A stretch of 64,000 bases of DNA from Variovorax sp. OAS795 (GCF_040546685.1 NZ_JBEPOH010000001.1:4650001-4714000); one strand, 5' to 3'. Positions 9,366 to 18,931 are shown, counted from the first letter of the stretch. A program made the numbers and translations. The notes: generated by a model from the letters alone, not told the origin.

Positions 9366-10160
9366 TCAGGCCGCAGCGGGTCCCTTGCGCAAGGTCGGCA
9401 GGCCGACTCCTGCGGCGTCGAAGCCGCCATCCACGGCGATCACCTGGCCATTGATGTAGCTCGCCGCGTCGCTGCACAGAAAGCCGACCGTGTGGGCCAT
9501 CTCTTCCGGCGTGCCGTAGCGGCCCAGCGGAATGGTGTCGTAGTAGTCGGAGCGGATCGCCACCGTGTGGACCAGCTTGGCCATCTCGGTTTCCACCGGG
9601 CCCGGCGCGATCACGTTCACCCGCACGCCCGCATTGCCCAGCTCCACCGCATGCTGCTTCGTCAGGTGGATCAGCGCCGCCTTGCTCGTGCCGTACGCCA
9701 CGCGCAGCGTGCTCGCGCGCAGGCCCGAGATCGACGCGACATTGACCACCGCCCCGCGCCCGCGCGCCACCATCAACGCGCCGAACGCCTGCGTGCACAG
9801 GAACGCGCCGTCAAGGTTGGTTGCGAGCACCGCGCGCCATTCTTCGAACGAGGTCTGGAGCACCGGCTTGAACACCGCAATCCCCGCGTTGTTGACCAGC
9901 GCATCGACATGCCCGAAGCGCACGACGACCGCCTCCGCCGCACGGCCGACCTGCGCAGGGTCCGAGACATCGCAATGCAAGCCAAGCACCCGCTCTGGCT
10001 CGGCCAGGCCGGCCACCGCCTGGTCGAGCGTGACGCCATCGATGTCGAGCAGCGCGACGTTGTAGCCATGCGCGAGGAACCAGCGGCCGATCGCCAGGCC
10101 GATGCCGCGCGCGCCGCCGGTGACGACGGCGACGCGGGAGGGGGTGGAGGGATTGGTCAT
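9366..10160 (-). CDS. SDR family oxidoreductase
   Basis: A 264-residue short-chain dehydrogenase/reductase. The NAD(P) motif TGGARGIG lies near residues 15-22, NNAG near 90, Ser in the strand VNVASISG, and the catalytic Tyr-x-x-x-Lys in AYGTSK, so the enzyme should be active. Asp40-Asp42 after the second strand (LLDID) favours NAD over NADP. The substrate is not predictable. ATG at 10160. Convergent with the preceding lipoprotein gene and divergent from the small gene at 10336. Confidence 0.92.
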   Translation of the reverse strand: MTNPSTPSRVAVVTGGARGIGLAIGRWFLAHGYNVALLDIDGVTLDQAVAGLAEPERVLGLHCDVSDPAQVGRAAEAVVVRFGHVDALVNNAGIAVFKPVLQTSFEEWRAVLATNLDGAFLCTQAFGALMVARGRGAVVNVASISGLRASTLRVAYGTSKAALIHLTKQHAVELGNAGVRVNVIAPGPVETEMAKLVHTVAIRSDYYDTIPLGRYGTPEEMAHTVGFLCSDAASYINGQVIAVDGGFDAAGVGLPTLRKGPAAA

Positions 10161-10335
10161 GGGTATCTTTGCGGTGGACTATCTGTTGCCGGGCATCGAA
10201 GCGCTGCTGGAGGAAGAGTCTAGGAGTTCATGCTATTCCGTGCCAAAAGTCACGTCGACCCGCGATCTCCCGACTAGGAAAATGTCACCCCCGCGAGATA
10301 CTCCTCACGCAAATAACTTTCAGGAGGAGATGCCG

Positions 10336-10902
10336 ATGGCAACGCATGTCGAGGAGCCGGGTACGTACCCATGCGTCAAGGAGCAGTCCGCGTCGAAGCT
10401 CAACTACGCGTTCTCAGCGCCGGCTGCCTTGCTCCCTGGCGCAATCCATTCCGGCGGCATTGCGCGGCATTCCTACGACGAGTTCTCCCTCGACCTCGAC
10501 GGCCATTGGAAGGCGGTGCCAAGCGCGGAAGCCGGAACCTTCACCTTCCGGTCGGAGGAGGAAGGTGCAACGATCGTCGTCAAGCTGGGCCTCTTCTCGA
10601 TCGCGGAAGACCAGGGCTCCAAAGTGGCCGAGACGAACATGAACGGGCAGATCGCGGCGTACAGGCAGCAGTGCCCCGGCGGCGTGGAAGTGCTTCGGTG
10701 GATGGTGAGGCCGCACCCGAACGGCAAGGGAACGGAGATGACCTATGCCGTTGAAGTCAACGCCGAACGCCTCTTCCTCTACTTCGGCTATGTCTCCAGC
10801 CGCAAGCTGATCGGCCTGCTGCTGATCTGCCGGCCCGACAGGGAAGCCTCGGCGCGCTTGTTCGGACAAGTGGTCGATGGCTTTCGTGCCAAATGCCCCT
10901 GA
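10336..10902 (+). CDS. Hypothetical protein, 188 aa
   Basis: No family recognised. The product has no clear signal peptide or membrane segment and an alternating strand/helix pattern (TFTFRSEEEGATIVVKL, TYAVEVNAERLFLYFGYVSS), with a final helix ending in FRAKCP. The pattern resembles small PsbP/DcrB-like domains, an impression only. ATG 10336 is preferred because AGGAGG lies about 9 nt upstream; ATG 10330 is too close to that site. The upstream 175 nt (10161-10335) are somewhat richer in A+T than the surroundings and separate it from the divergent SDR gene. Confidence 0.7.
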   Translation: MATHVEEPGTYPCVKEQSASKLNYAFSAPAALLPGAIHSGGIARHSYDEFSLDLDGHWKAVPSAEAGTFTFRSEEEGATIVVKLGLFSIAEDQGSKVAETNMNGQIAAYRQQCPGGVEVLRWMVRPHPNGKGTEMTYAVEVNAERLFLYFGYVSSRKLIGLLLICRPDREASARLFGQVVDGFRAKCP

Positions 10903-10916
10903 CCACCCTTGTCGCC

Positions 10917-11531
10917 TCAAAGGCCAAAGACCAGGAGAAGGTTGTTCGCGGGCATGGGATGCCGCTCCCGCAATGCGAGGCCTGAGCGATGGGCCACTGC
11001 CACCACGTCTTCCAGGCGGCGTATGCCCCAATCGGGATTGCGGGCACGCAGGTCTTCGTCGAACGCCAGATTGCTCGGCGCGGTCGGCACTCCATCTTCG
11101 AAGTAAGGCCCGTACGTGATCAGCAGCCCGCCGGCAAGCAGATGCCGCGCGGCGCCTTGCATCAGCGCGGCGCATGTGGCCCAAGGCGCAATGTGCAGCA
11201 TGTTGGCGCAGTAGATCGCATCGAACCGCTCATCCTGTTCATCGCCCCGCAATGGCCAGCGCGACGCCATCACATCGAGCAGCAGCGGCGGGCGCAGATT
11301 GGGCAACGCGGCTTCCGCGACCCGGTCAGCGAGCGCGGGAAGCATGCGCGCATCGGCGTCGGTGGGCTGCCAGGTCCATCGAGGCATGCATGCCGCGAAC
11401 CACGCCGCGTGCTGGCCTGTACCGGAAGCGATCTCCAGCGCCATGCCGCAATCGCCGAGGATGCGTTTCAGGGCATCGAGGATGGGCTGCTTGTTGCGGT
11501 CGGCGGCGGGACTGTGGGGGAGATTGGGCAT
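10917..11531 (-). CDS. DUF938 family SAM-dependent methyltransferase
   Basis: A 204-residue class I methyltransferase-like protein. The SAM-binding loop is ALEIASGTGQH near residues 31-41; the family-typical beginning (SPAADRNKQPIL) and the strand FDAIYCANMLHIAPW are present. DUF938 members are widespread in proteobacteria, and their substrate is unknown. ATG 11531 starts directly before the conserved N-terminus; upstream in-frame codons to 11702 do not look like family sequence. Convergent with the small plus-strand gene at 10336-10902. Confidence 0.88.
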   Translation of the reverse strand: MPNLPHSPAADRNKQPILDALKRILGDCGMALEIASGTGQHAAWFAACMPRWTWQPTDADARMLPALADRVAEAALPNLRPPLLLDVMASRWPLRGDEQDERFDAIYCANMLHIAPWATCAALMQGAARHLLAGGLLITYGPYFEDGVPTAPSNLAFDEDLRARNPDWGIRRLEDVVAVAHRSGLALRERHPMPANNLLLVFGL

Positions 11532-11717
11532 TTGGATGCAGGTTCGGAGCGGGGCCGGCAGGGGTAAGCAGGAGGGTATCCGACGATGCGTCGGTGCAGC
11601 GAGAAGACCATGAGCCAGGCACACGAAAACCGCGTGCTTACATAAGGGGGAAGAAAATGTGCCGATGGTGCGAAATCCTGACCCGGAGCGTTTCGCCAAC
11701 ACGCGGCGGGCAACAGT

Positions 11718-12362
11718 TCACTCCCGCCCAAACTCCCTCGCATGCTCCACCGCATACTTGATGAGTTCGGCCTGCCCCTCGATGCCCAGCCGCCGCTTGA
11801 TGCTCTGCCGGTGCGCCTCCACGGTGCGCACGCTCAGGCCCAGGTCGCGCGCAATTTGCTTGCTCGATTCGCCCCGGCCTAGTGCGCTGAGAATCTCGCT
11901 CTCGCGCGGCGTGAGCAGCGGCCTGGGCGCCTGGTTGCGGAACAGCTTCTTCGACACGGCCGGGCTCAGGAAAGTCCCGCCGCCTGACACGGCCTCGATG
12001 GCTGCGACGATCTCGGCCGCTGGCGCGTCTTTCAGCACATAGCCGCGCGCGCCGACCTGCAGCGCCTTCTGCACGTACTCGGGGTTGTCATACATGCTGA
12101 GCATCACCACGTGCGGCGCGGGCTGGCGTTGCAACACCAGCGCGGCCAGGTCGATGCCGTTCATGTCTTTCATGCCCACGTCCATCAGCAGCAGGTCGGG
12201 CTGGAGCGAATCGACCAGCGCCAGCGCCTCGGCCGCGCTGCCGGCTTCGCCGACGATCTCGAGATTGGGCATGGCACCCAGCCGTGCGCGCAGGCCGTCG
12301 CGCACCAGTGGATGGTCGTCGACCAGGAACAGGCGGATGGGCGGGGCGTGTTGGTTTGCCAT
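11718..12362 (-). CDS. NarL/FixJ family response regulator
   Basis: A 214-residue regulator with a receiver domain (Asp15-Asp16, phosphoacceptor Asp61 in LLLMDVGM, Lys near 111) and a LuxR-type helix-turn-helix (TPRESEILSALGRGESSKQIA, then LSVRTVEAHRQSIKRRLG) in the last 65 residues. It lies 14 nt downstream of the kinase gene and is certainly its partner. Targets are not visible in the window. Confidence 0.94.
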   Translation of the reverse strand: MANQHAPPIRLFLVDDHPLVRDGLRARLGAMPNLEIVGEAGSAAEALALVDSLQPDLLLMDVGMKDMNGIDLAALVLQRQPAPHVVMLSMYDNPEYVQKALQVGARGYVLKDAPAAEIVAAIEAVSGGGTFLSPAVSKKLFRNQAPRPLLTPRESEILSALGRGESSKQIARDLGLSVRTVEAHRQSIKRRLGIEGQAELIKYAVEHAREFGRE

Positions 12363-12376
12363 GGTCTGACTGCGGC

Positions 12377-13741
12377 CTACTCCGGCTTTGCGCTGTGGGT
12401 CGGCACTTCGGCGACGATGGTGGTTCCGCCTTCGCCGGAGGTCACGCGAAGGCGCCCGCCGATGGACTCCATGCGCTCGCGCATGTTGCGCAGGCCGATG
12501 CCGCGCCGCGGATCGAGTTGCATGGCGTCGACGTCGAAGCCGATGCCGTCGTCGCCGATCTTGAGGCGCACGCCTTCGACGTCGGAGAAGCCCAGGTCGA
12601 TGTGCACGCGGTGCGCCTTGGCATGCTTGCGCACATTGGTGAGCGCCTCTTGCGTGACGCGGAAGAGCGCGGTCTTGGCTTCCTGCGAGAGCTCGTAGGC
12701 CTCGCCTTCGATCATGATGGATGCATCGATGCTGCCCTCTTCGGCAAACTCGTCGCCCAGGCGCTGGAGCGCAGCGGGCAGGCCGAGCGTGTCGAGCAAC
12801 GCGGGCCGCAGGCGGTGCGAGATGCGGCGCACTTCGAGCAGCGAATCGTTGAGCCTTTGCAGCGCCTTCGCAAGTGCGGGCGGCGCGGCCTTGCTGTCGC
12901 GGAGCAGCGCTTCCACGGCGGATTCGATCAGAAGCTTGGCGGACACCAGGGTCTGGCTGGTGCCGTCGTGCAGTTCGCGCGCAAGGTGGCCGCGCTCTTC
13001 TTCCTGCGACTGCACCACGCGCCGCGCGAGCAGCCGCAGCTTGGCTTCGGCCACGCGGTGTTCGCTGAGGTTGAGCAGCAGCCCGGTGGCGCTCACCACC
13101 GCCAGGCACAGCGCCGCAATGCCGGCGATCCAGAGCAGCGTGGTGGTGACGTTAGCGCTCATCTGGCGGTCGAGCGCCTTCATGGTCGTTTCGATGTCGT
13201 CCAGGTACAGCCCGGTGCCGACCATCCAGTTCCAGCGCGGCAGCGCCGTGACGTAGCCGAGCTTGGGCGCCATCTGCTCGCTGGACGGTTTGCGCCACTC
13301 GTACTCGACGTAGCCGCCGCCCGCGCGTGCGCCCGCAATCAGGTCCTGGATGGTGAAGCGGCCGTGCGCGTCGCGCAGGTCCCAGAGGTTCTTGCCGACG
13401 AGGTCGGGCTGGCGTGAATGCATGAGCGACCGGCCCTGCATGTCGTAGACGAAGAAGTAGCCGTCGTCGCCGTAGTCGAGCGCGGCGAGGCGGCGCAGGG
13501 CTTCGGTGCGGGTCTCTTCGTCGTCCTGGCCGGCGTCGTAGAGCGGCCGCACGGTACTCACGGCCAGGTCGACATAGCTGCGCAGTTCGCTGCGCCGCTG
13601 GTCCATGTAGCTTTTCTCGATGAGGGCGCGCTCGCGCCGGGCGAGGTCATGTTCCTGGTGGCGCACCGCCAGGGCCACCAGCACCAGCGCCACCAGCAGC
13701 GGTGCCACAGCCAGCGCGACGATCTTGGTGCGGAGGTTCAT
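12377..13741 (-). CDS. NarL-type sensor histidine kinase with Cache domain
   Basis: A 454-residue membrane kinase. Membrane segment 1 spans about 8-27 and segment 2 about 199-223; between them is a single Cache_2 domain with the hallmark YGDDGYFFVYD (90-100) and the WNWMVGTGLY end. This type of domain usually senses small organic acids in the periplasm. The cytoplasmic part has a HisKA_3 motif with His258 in ARELHDG and an HATPase_c domain (DDGIGF, GIGLRNMRERM). The NarX/DegS type matches the downstream NarL-type regulator. Confidence 0.94.
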   Translation of the reverse strand: MNLRTKIVALAVAPLLVALVLVALAVRHQEHDLARRERALIEKSYMDQRRSELRSYVDLAVSTVRPLYDAGQDDEETRTEALRRLAALDYGDDGYFFVYDMQGRSLMHSRQPDLVGKNLWDLRDAHGRFTIQDLIAGARAGGGYVEYEWRKPSSEQMAPKLGYVTALPRWNWMVGTGLYLDDIETTMKALDRQMSANVTTTLLWIAGIAALCLAVVSATGLLLNLSEHRVAEAKLRLLARRVVQSQEEERGHLARELHDGTSQTLVSAKLLIESAVEALLRDSKAAPPALAKALQRLNDSLLEVRRISHRLRPALLDTLGLPAALQRLGDEFAEEGSIDASIMIEGEAYELSQEAKTALFRVTQEALTNVRKHAKAHRVHIDLGFSDVEGVRLKIGDDGIGFDVDAMQLDPRRGIGLRNMRERMESIGGRLRVTSGEGGTTIVAEVPTHSAKPE

Positions 13742-13798
13742 CGGGGGGCAAGACTACCACCGGGTGCGGCCGCGAACCGCCGCCTGACGGGCGTTCAC

Positions 13799-14737
13799 TC
13801 AATGCACGCTGGTGGGCCGGCCCGACGCGACCCAGGCGTCGAGCCCGCCTGTCAGCGGCAGGGCCCGCCGCGCACCACGGGCCAGCAGCACGCGTGCCGC
13901 CTGGGCCGCGGACACCTCGTTGGGGCAGTTGCAATAGAGGACCACGTCGCGCCCGCCGACGAGCGGCAGTTCCGCATGGCGCTGCTGCAGCGCCTTGAGC
14001 GTGTAGGGCAACGCACCGGGAATGCGGCGCGGATCGACCTGCACGCCGGCCTCGCCACGCACGTCGATCACCAGCGGCGGCGTCTCGCCCGCGAGCAGCT
14101 CGTGCAGTTCGTCCACGGTGATGCGCGGCATGCCGGTGAGCCGCATGAACGCACGCCGACGCCAGAAGCGCACCGCCAGCATCACGGCCAGTACCACCGC
14201 CAGCGCCAGGGTGGCAATGCCGCCGGCCTGGGCCAGCATGGCCAGCACCTCTTGGATCTGGTCGCGAAACACCCAGCCCAGCCCGAGGAAAACCCCGGTC
14301 CAGACCAGTGCCGCGCCAATGTCGAAGACGATGAAGCGCCACACCGGCATGCCCAGTGCGCCGGCCATCGGGGGCGCAACCACCGACACGCCCGGCACGA
14401 ACTTGGCGGCCACCAGCGAGAGCCCGCCCCAGCGGCCGATGAGCGATTCGCCGCGCCGCACGCAGGAGTCGGGCGACAGCGAGATGCGGCACAGGAGGCG
14501 CATGAAGCGGTAGCCGAAGCGGCGCCCGGCATAGAACCAGGCGCCGTCGCCCAGCAGGTTGGCCAGCACCGCCGCCATCACCACGCCCGCCACCGACACG
14601 CTGCCCGCCGCCAGCAGCGCCCCGGACACCACCAGCACCGCGGCCGCGGGCACCGGCAATCCGAGCCGCGCGGCAAAGCTCGCCGCGAAGACGATCGCGA
14701 TCGCGTTCTGCACCAGCAGCGACATCAGCTGTGCCAT
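13799..14737 (-). CDS. DedA family membrane protein fused to a rhodanese domain
   Basis: A 312-residue fusion. Residues 1-190 form a DedA/SNARE-associated (VTT) domain with the typical GDGAWFYAGRRFG and FVPGVSVVAPPMAG blocks and four or five membrane segments; DedA proteins act in phospholipid flipping and membrane potential. Residues 205-312 are a rhodanese domain (VIDVRGEAGV, VVLYCNCPNE, LTGGLDAW) with the active-site loop Cys269-Asn-Cys271-Pro, so the catalytic Cys is Cys269 or Cys271. The combination recurs in betaproteobacteria as far as I recall. ATG 14737 is used. The link between the two activities is unknown. Confidence 0.88.
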   Translation of the reverse strand: MAQLMSLLVQNAIAIVFAASFAARLGLPVPAAAVLVVSGALLAAGSVSVAGVVMAAVLANLLGDGAWFYAGRRFGYRFMRLLCRISLSPDSCVRRGESLIGRWGGLSLVAAKFVPGVSVVAPPMAGALGMPVWRFIVFDIGAALVWTGVFLGLGWVFRDQIQEVLAMLAQAGGIATLALAVVLAVMLAVRFWRRRAFMRLTGMPRITVDELHELLAGETPPLVIDVRGEAGVQVDPRRIPGALPYTLKALQQRHAELPLVGGRDVVLYCNCPNEVSAAQAARVLLARGARRALPLTGGLDAWVASGRPTSVH

Positions 14738-14772
14738 GGCAGCAGCGCGGGATTGGGTTTCACTCGACAGGC

Positions 14773-15784
14773 CTAGCGTGGCGCGTCGCCCTTGCGGTAG
14801 TCGGCCGTAAGCTCGTCGAGCTTCTGCTTCAGCGCGGGGTCCAGCTTGTAGTCGGCCGCCGCGATCGTGGCATCGAGTTGCTCGGGCCGGCTCGCGCCCA
14901 GCAGCGGCGCGGTGATCAGCGGGTTCGCCATCACCCATGCCACGGCCAGCGTCGCGAGCGGCACGCCGGCTTCGTCGGCCAGCTGGTGCAGTTGCGTCAC
15001 GGTGTTGAAGCTGCGCTCGTTCCAGTAGCGGTCCTGGTACATGCCGCCGGCGGTGCCGAGCGTGAAGCGCGTGTTTTCCTCGGGCTTGGCGCCGGGCTTG
15101 TACTTGCCGGTGAGCAGGCCGCCGGCCAACGGGTTGTAGGGAATCACGCCCAGGCCCTCTTCGCCCGCCAGCGGCAGCAGCTCGCGCTCGATCTCGCGGA
15201 ACAGCAGGCTGTAGCGCGGCTGCACCGACACATAGCGCGTGAGCTTGTGGAGCTCGGCCCTGCCGAGCGCGCGCGCCAGCCGGTAGGCCAGGAAGTTGGA
15301 CACGCCGATGTAGCGCGCGCGGCCCGACCTGACGATGACGTCGAGCGCCTCCAGGCTCTCTTCGAGCGGCGTCTCGCGGTCGTCGCTGTGCAGCTGGTAC
15401 AGGTCGACATGATCGGTCTGCAAACGCTGGAGCGAGGCGTCGATGGCATCGAGCAGGTGCTTGCGCGAGGCACCCTGGTCCCAGCTGTTGGGGCCGACCT
15501 TTGCCGACCGCCTTGGTCGCCACCACGAAGCGGCGACGGCCCGTGGGGCCCTGCTTTTGCAACCAGCGGCCGATGATTTCCTCGGTGCGGCCGGTGGTTT
15601 CGACAGTGCCGCCGAGCGGGTACACGTCGGCCGTGTCGAGAAAGTTGATGCCGCCTTCGGCGGCCTTGTCCAGGATGCGGTGCGACACCGCCTCGTCGGT
15701 CTGCAGGCCGAATGTCATGGTGCCGAGCGCAAGCCGCGACACGGTGAGGCCCGTGCGGCCGAGGCGGGTGGTGGGGATGCTCAT
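14773..15784 (-). pseudogene. Aldo/keto reductase with one-base frameshift
   Basis: Two reading frames together give a full NADPH-dependent aldo/keto reductase of about 336 residues of the Tas/YajO type. The first part (start ATG 15784) contains the LALGTMTFG and FLDTADVY blocks with catalytic Asp and Tyr and reaches VVATKAVGK. The frame is then lost. The second part continues from GPNSWDQG in another frame and has LYQLHSDD with the catalytic His, IGVSNF, and a normal C-terminus ending at 14773. Total length is a multiple of three plus one. Removing one A from the AAA run at 15500-15502 (minus-strand reading) restores a smooth protein. Either a sequencing error or a recent inactivation; all catalytic residues remain, which favours error or very recent loss. 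Confidence 0.85.
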
Positions 15785-15870
15785 GGTGGTCTCGATCGAG
15801 GGAGATGACGGAGAGAAAGGGCGGCGGCCATCATAGACACGGCCGCGCAAACCTGCTGGCGGCCCGGGAT

Positions 15871-17427
15871 TCAGGTCGCTTCGAGGTGCACGCCGGGCGC
15901 GCCGCGCTCCACCGCGAAGCGGGCCATCGTGCTCACCGCGCTGTCCGCGGATTTTTCGTCTTCCACGGCGCGGAACTCGACCGTGCAGCCGTGCGCGTCG
16001 AGTGCCATGTGCGCATAGCCGCGCTTGTCGCCGCGGCCGTAGCGAAGGTGTTCGTTCTTCGCGAGCATATGGGCCACGTTGGCGGCGCTGGGCCCTTCGG
16101 AGGTGATGGCGCCGCCGACGAATTCGGTCGCCACCGCCGGGCCCTGCGGCTCGCGGCGCAGGTCGGCGGCCCAGAAGGCATGCACGTCGCCGCTGATGAC
16201 CAGTGCATCGCCACCGCGCGCCTTGATGGCGGCCACGCTGTCGAGCAGCCGCGCGCGGGACGCGGCGTAGCCGTCCCAGCCGTCCATCCAATACCCATGC
16301 GCGGGGCCGCGCTTGCGGTCGGCCTCGGCCATCAGCGTGGGCTGCGCAATGACGGTCCAGCGCGCGGGCGGCGCGGCCAGTTCGTTCGCCAGCCAGGCCT
16401 CCTGCTTCTTTCCGAGGAAGCTGCGCTCGGGCGCAAGCCGGTCGGCGCAGTCGGCCAGCGGCGAGGCGCTGCGGCCTGCCAGGCAAGCGTGGTGCGAGCG
16501 GTACTGCCGCCCATCGAGCAGCAACACGTCGAGCATGCGGCCGAAACGGTGGCGGCCGTAGATGGTGGCCGCGGCGCCGGTCGGCCGCATGCTGGCAGGC
16601 ACGGGCATGTGCTCGTACCACGCCTGGTAGGCCGCGGCGCGAACGGCCAGAAACTGCGCGGGATCGGCGGTGCGCGGCGACACGTCGTCGGTGTAGTCGT
16701 TGGCCACCTCGTGGTCGTCCCAGGTCACGAGCCAGGGGAACGCGGCGTGCGCGGCCTGCAGCTGCGGGTCCGTCTTGTAGAGCGCATGGCGATCGCGAAA
16801 CTCCGCGAGCTGCGTGGGAATGCCGCCCTGGTGGCGGCGCACGTGGCGCGATCCCCACGAGCTTTCGTAGATGTAGTCGCCCAGGTGCACGACGAAGTCG
16901 AATGGCTGCTCGGCCATGTCGCGGTAGGCCGCGTAGTAGCCCTGCTCGTACTGCTGGCACGACGCGAAGGCAAAGCGCAGCGGCTGCGGTGAGGCGTCGG
17001 TTTCGGCCGGTGCGGTACGGGTGCGGCCGGCCGGGCTTCGCACGCCTTCGGCCGTGAAGCGATACCAGTAGGGTCGACCCGGCGCGAGGCCTTGCACTTC
17101 GGCATGCACCGAATGCGCGAGCGACGCATCGGCCGTGGCACTGCCCTTCGCGGCGATGCGCGCAAAGTTCTCGTCGTGCGCCACTTCCCAGCGCACCTCG
17201 ACCGGCGCCTCGCCCATGCCGCCGCCCTGCAGCGGATCGGGTGCGAGGCGGGTCCACAGCACCACGCCGTCAGGCCGCGGGCTGCCCGATGCCACGCCGA
17301 GCGTGAAGAGTTCGCGCGCGCTTTGTGGCTGCGCGTTCAGCCGCAGGAACGGGTGGCCGAGCGATGCGGCGGCCATCCCGCCGATCAGCAGTCGGCGCTT
17401 TTGCGAGACAGGCCGGGCCGCGTTCAT
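15871..17427 (-). CDS. phoD: Alkaline phosphatase D family phosphodiesterase
   Basis: A 518-residue secreted metallo-phosphoesterase. The N-terminus has a KRRLLIGG segment that resembles a Tat signal, as is usual in PhoD. The N-terminal Ig-like domain (FTLGVASGSPRPDGVVLWTR) is followed by the PhoD catalytic domain with FASCQQYEQGYYAAY, LGDYIYE, WDDHEVANDY and SGDVHAFW, which carry the Fe/Ca ligands. PhoD cleaves phosphodiesters and helps scavenge phosphate from nucleic acids or teichoic acids. ATG 17427 is chosen as it directly precedes the signal region; longer starts add non-signal sequence. No Pho box was recognised upstream. Confidence 0.92.
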   Translation of the reverse strand: MNAARPVSQKRRLLIGGMAAASLGHPFLRLNAQPQSARELFTLGVASGSPRPDGVVLWTRLAPDPLQGGGMGEAPVEVRWEVAHDENFARIAAKGSATADASLAHSVHAEVQGLAPGRPYWYRFTAEGVRSPAGRTRTAPAETDASPQPLRFAFASCQQYEQGYYAAYRDMAEQPFDFVVHLGDYIYESSWGSRHVRRHQGGIPTQLAEFRDRHALYKTDPQLQAAHAAFPWLVTWDDHEVANDYTDDVSPRTADPAQFLAVRAAAYQAWYEHMPVPASMRPTGAAATIYGRHRFGRMLDVLLLDGRQYRSHHACLAGRSASPLADCADRLAPERSFLGKKQEAWLANELAAPPARWTVIAQPTLMAEADRKRGPAHGYWMDGWDGYAASRARLLDSVAAIKARGGDALVISGDVHAFWAADLRREPQGPAVATEFVGGAITSEGPSAANVAHMLAKNEHLRYGRGDKRGYAHMALDAHGCTVEFRAVEDEKSADSAVSTMARFAVERGAPGVHLEAT

Positions 17428-17553
17428 TCGCTTCTGCGCACGGGACGCGCCCGCATGGGTCGGACGGTGGCGAGCAGGTGCATGGGCATGGTGGGCGCCA
17501 TTGTGCAATCACTTCGCGCCCATGACGCGAGGCTTTCCGGCGGCCTTTGCGCT

Positions 17554-18810
17554 TTACAAAATGCCCGTCGCGCGCTGGGCGCCGCCGGGCTGCACGCTCG
17601 CGCGTGCACTCATCACGGCCCAGCCGAAGATGCCCACGCCCGCGAGCGCCAGCAAGGCGCCGACCCAGCCGGTCGATGTCCAGCCGAGGCCCGCTGCAAT
17701 GGCCACGCCGCCAAGCCACGCGCCAAGCGCATTGGCCATGTTGAAGGCCGAGTGGTTGAGCGCGGCGGCAAGCGTCTGCGCGTCGCCGGCCACGTCCATC
17801 AGGCGGATCTGCAGGGCCGGCCCGATGGCGACGGTGGTGCCGATGAGGAACACGTTGAACGCCGCCGTGAAGACGTTGTGCGCCGCGAAGGTGAATGCCG
17901 CGAGCACCAGCGCCGCATACACGAGCAGGCCGCCGATGGTGCGCATCAGCGACCTGTCGGCCAGCCGCGACCCGACGATGTTGCCGGTGACCATGCCCAG
18001 GCCGAACAGCGCGAGCACGAAAGGCACGCCGCCCAGCGGCAGGCCGGCCACTTCGATCAGCGTGGGCTTGATGTAGCTGAACACCGAGAACATGCCGCCG
18101 AAGCCGATGGCGCCGATGCCGAGCGTGAACCACACCTGCTTGCGCTTCAGCGCGCCAAGCTCGCGCCAGGGGCTCGCGCCCGCGGGCGCGGCAAGGTCGG
18201 GGATGTCGCGGCGCAGCAGCGCCATGGCGATCAGCGCGATCACGCCCACGAACACGAAGGCCGCGCGCCAGCCGAAAAGCTGCCCGAGCCACGCGGCGAT
18301 CGGCACGCCGACCAGCGTGGCGCCCGTGAGCCCCAGCATCACGAGGCCCACCGCCCGCGCGCGGCGCCCCGGCGGCGCGAGCGTGGCGGCCACCAGCGCG
18401 GCAACGCCGAAGTAGGTGCCGTGCGGCAGCCCGGTCGCAAAGCGCAGCAGGTTGAGCGACATGTAGCCCGGCGCCATGGCGCTGGCGAAGTTGCCGGCGG
18501 CAAACACGGCCATGAGCGCGATCAGCAGCGCGCGGCGGCGCCAGCCCGCGGCCAGCACCGCGAGCACCGGGGCGCCGATCACCACGCCGAGCGCATAGGC
18601 GCTGATGACGTGGCCGGCCTGCGGAATGGTGACGCCGATGTCGCGTGCCACCTCGGGCAGCAGGCCCATGATCACGAACTCGCCGGTGCCGATGGCAAAG
18701 CCGCCGACCCCGAGGGCCAGCACGGCACGCATGAAGTTGGCGCGCGAGGCGGAAGACGAAGCGGAAAGGTCGGTGTCCGCGCTGTCCAGCGCGGGTGGGG
18801 AGGCGTTCAA
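17554..18810 (-). CDS. MFS transporter, DHA1-type efflux protein
   Basis: A 418-residue 12-segment major facilitator. The first segment reads ALGVGGFAIGTGEFVIMGLL, the hallmark of the AraJ/YdhP/Cml-type DHA1 group, and motif A-like and antiporter motif C-like sequences (GLTGATLVGVPIAAWLG) are present. These carry out proton-driven export of sugars, drugs or amino compounds; substrate unknown. The first codon is TTG at 18810 with AGGAG 8 nt upstream; ATG 18732 immediately before segment 1 is possible but has no ribosome site. It lies downstream of urtE in the same direction, separated by 121 nt, and may or may not be read with the urt genes. Confidence 0.9.
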   Translation of the reverse strand: MNASPPALDSADTDLSASSSASRANFMRAVLALGVGGFAIGTGEFVIMGLLPEVARDIGVTIPQAGHVISAYALGVVIGAPVLAVLAAGWRRRALLIALMAVFAAGNFASAMAPGYMSLNLLRFATGLPHGTYFGVAALVAATLAPPGRRARAVGLVMLGLTGATLVGVPIAAWLGQLFGWRAAFVFVGVIALIAMALLRRDIPDLAAPAGASPWRELGALKRKQVWFTLGIGAIGFGGMFSVFSYIKPTLIEVAGLPLGGVPFVLALFGLGMVTGNIVGSRLADRSLMRTIGGLLVYAALVLAAFTFAAHNVFTAAFNVFLIGTTVAIGPALQIRLMDVAGDAQTLAAALNHSAFNMANALGAWLGGVAIAAGLGWTSTGWVGALLALAGVGIFGWAVMSARASVQPGGAQRATGIL

Positions 18811-18931
18811 GGCCGGGCTCCTGGGAGGGTGCCCGGCGACGCGGGCAGAAGCCGAATTTTAGGGTAAACCCTGAATCCCTGCCGATACGCTGTCGATGTG
18901 CGGCCGGTACCGCTATGCGGCCCGGACCCGA

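Noticed and set aside
6898..10223. Very long plus-strand frames over the beta-lactamase-fold gene
   Set aside because: The region before 7786 lacks family sequence and overlaps the extensin-like gene in another frame; the lipobox start at 7786 is clear.
13799..17257. A 1152-codon open frame on the minus strand
   Set aside because: It is a run of open frame that joins the DedA-rhodanese gene, parts of the aldo/keto reductase gene and an out-of-frame part of phoD. Only the segments named in the features match protein families.
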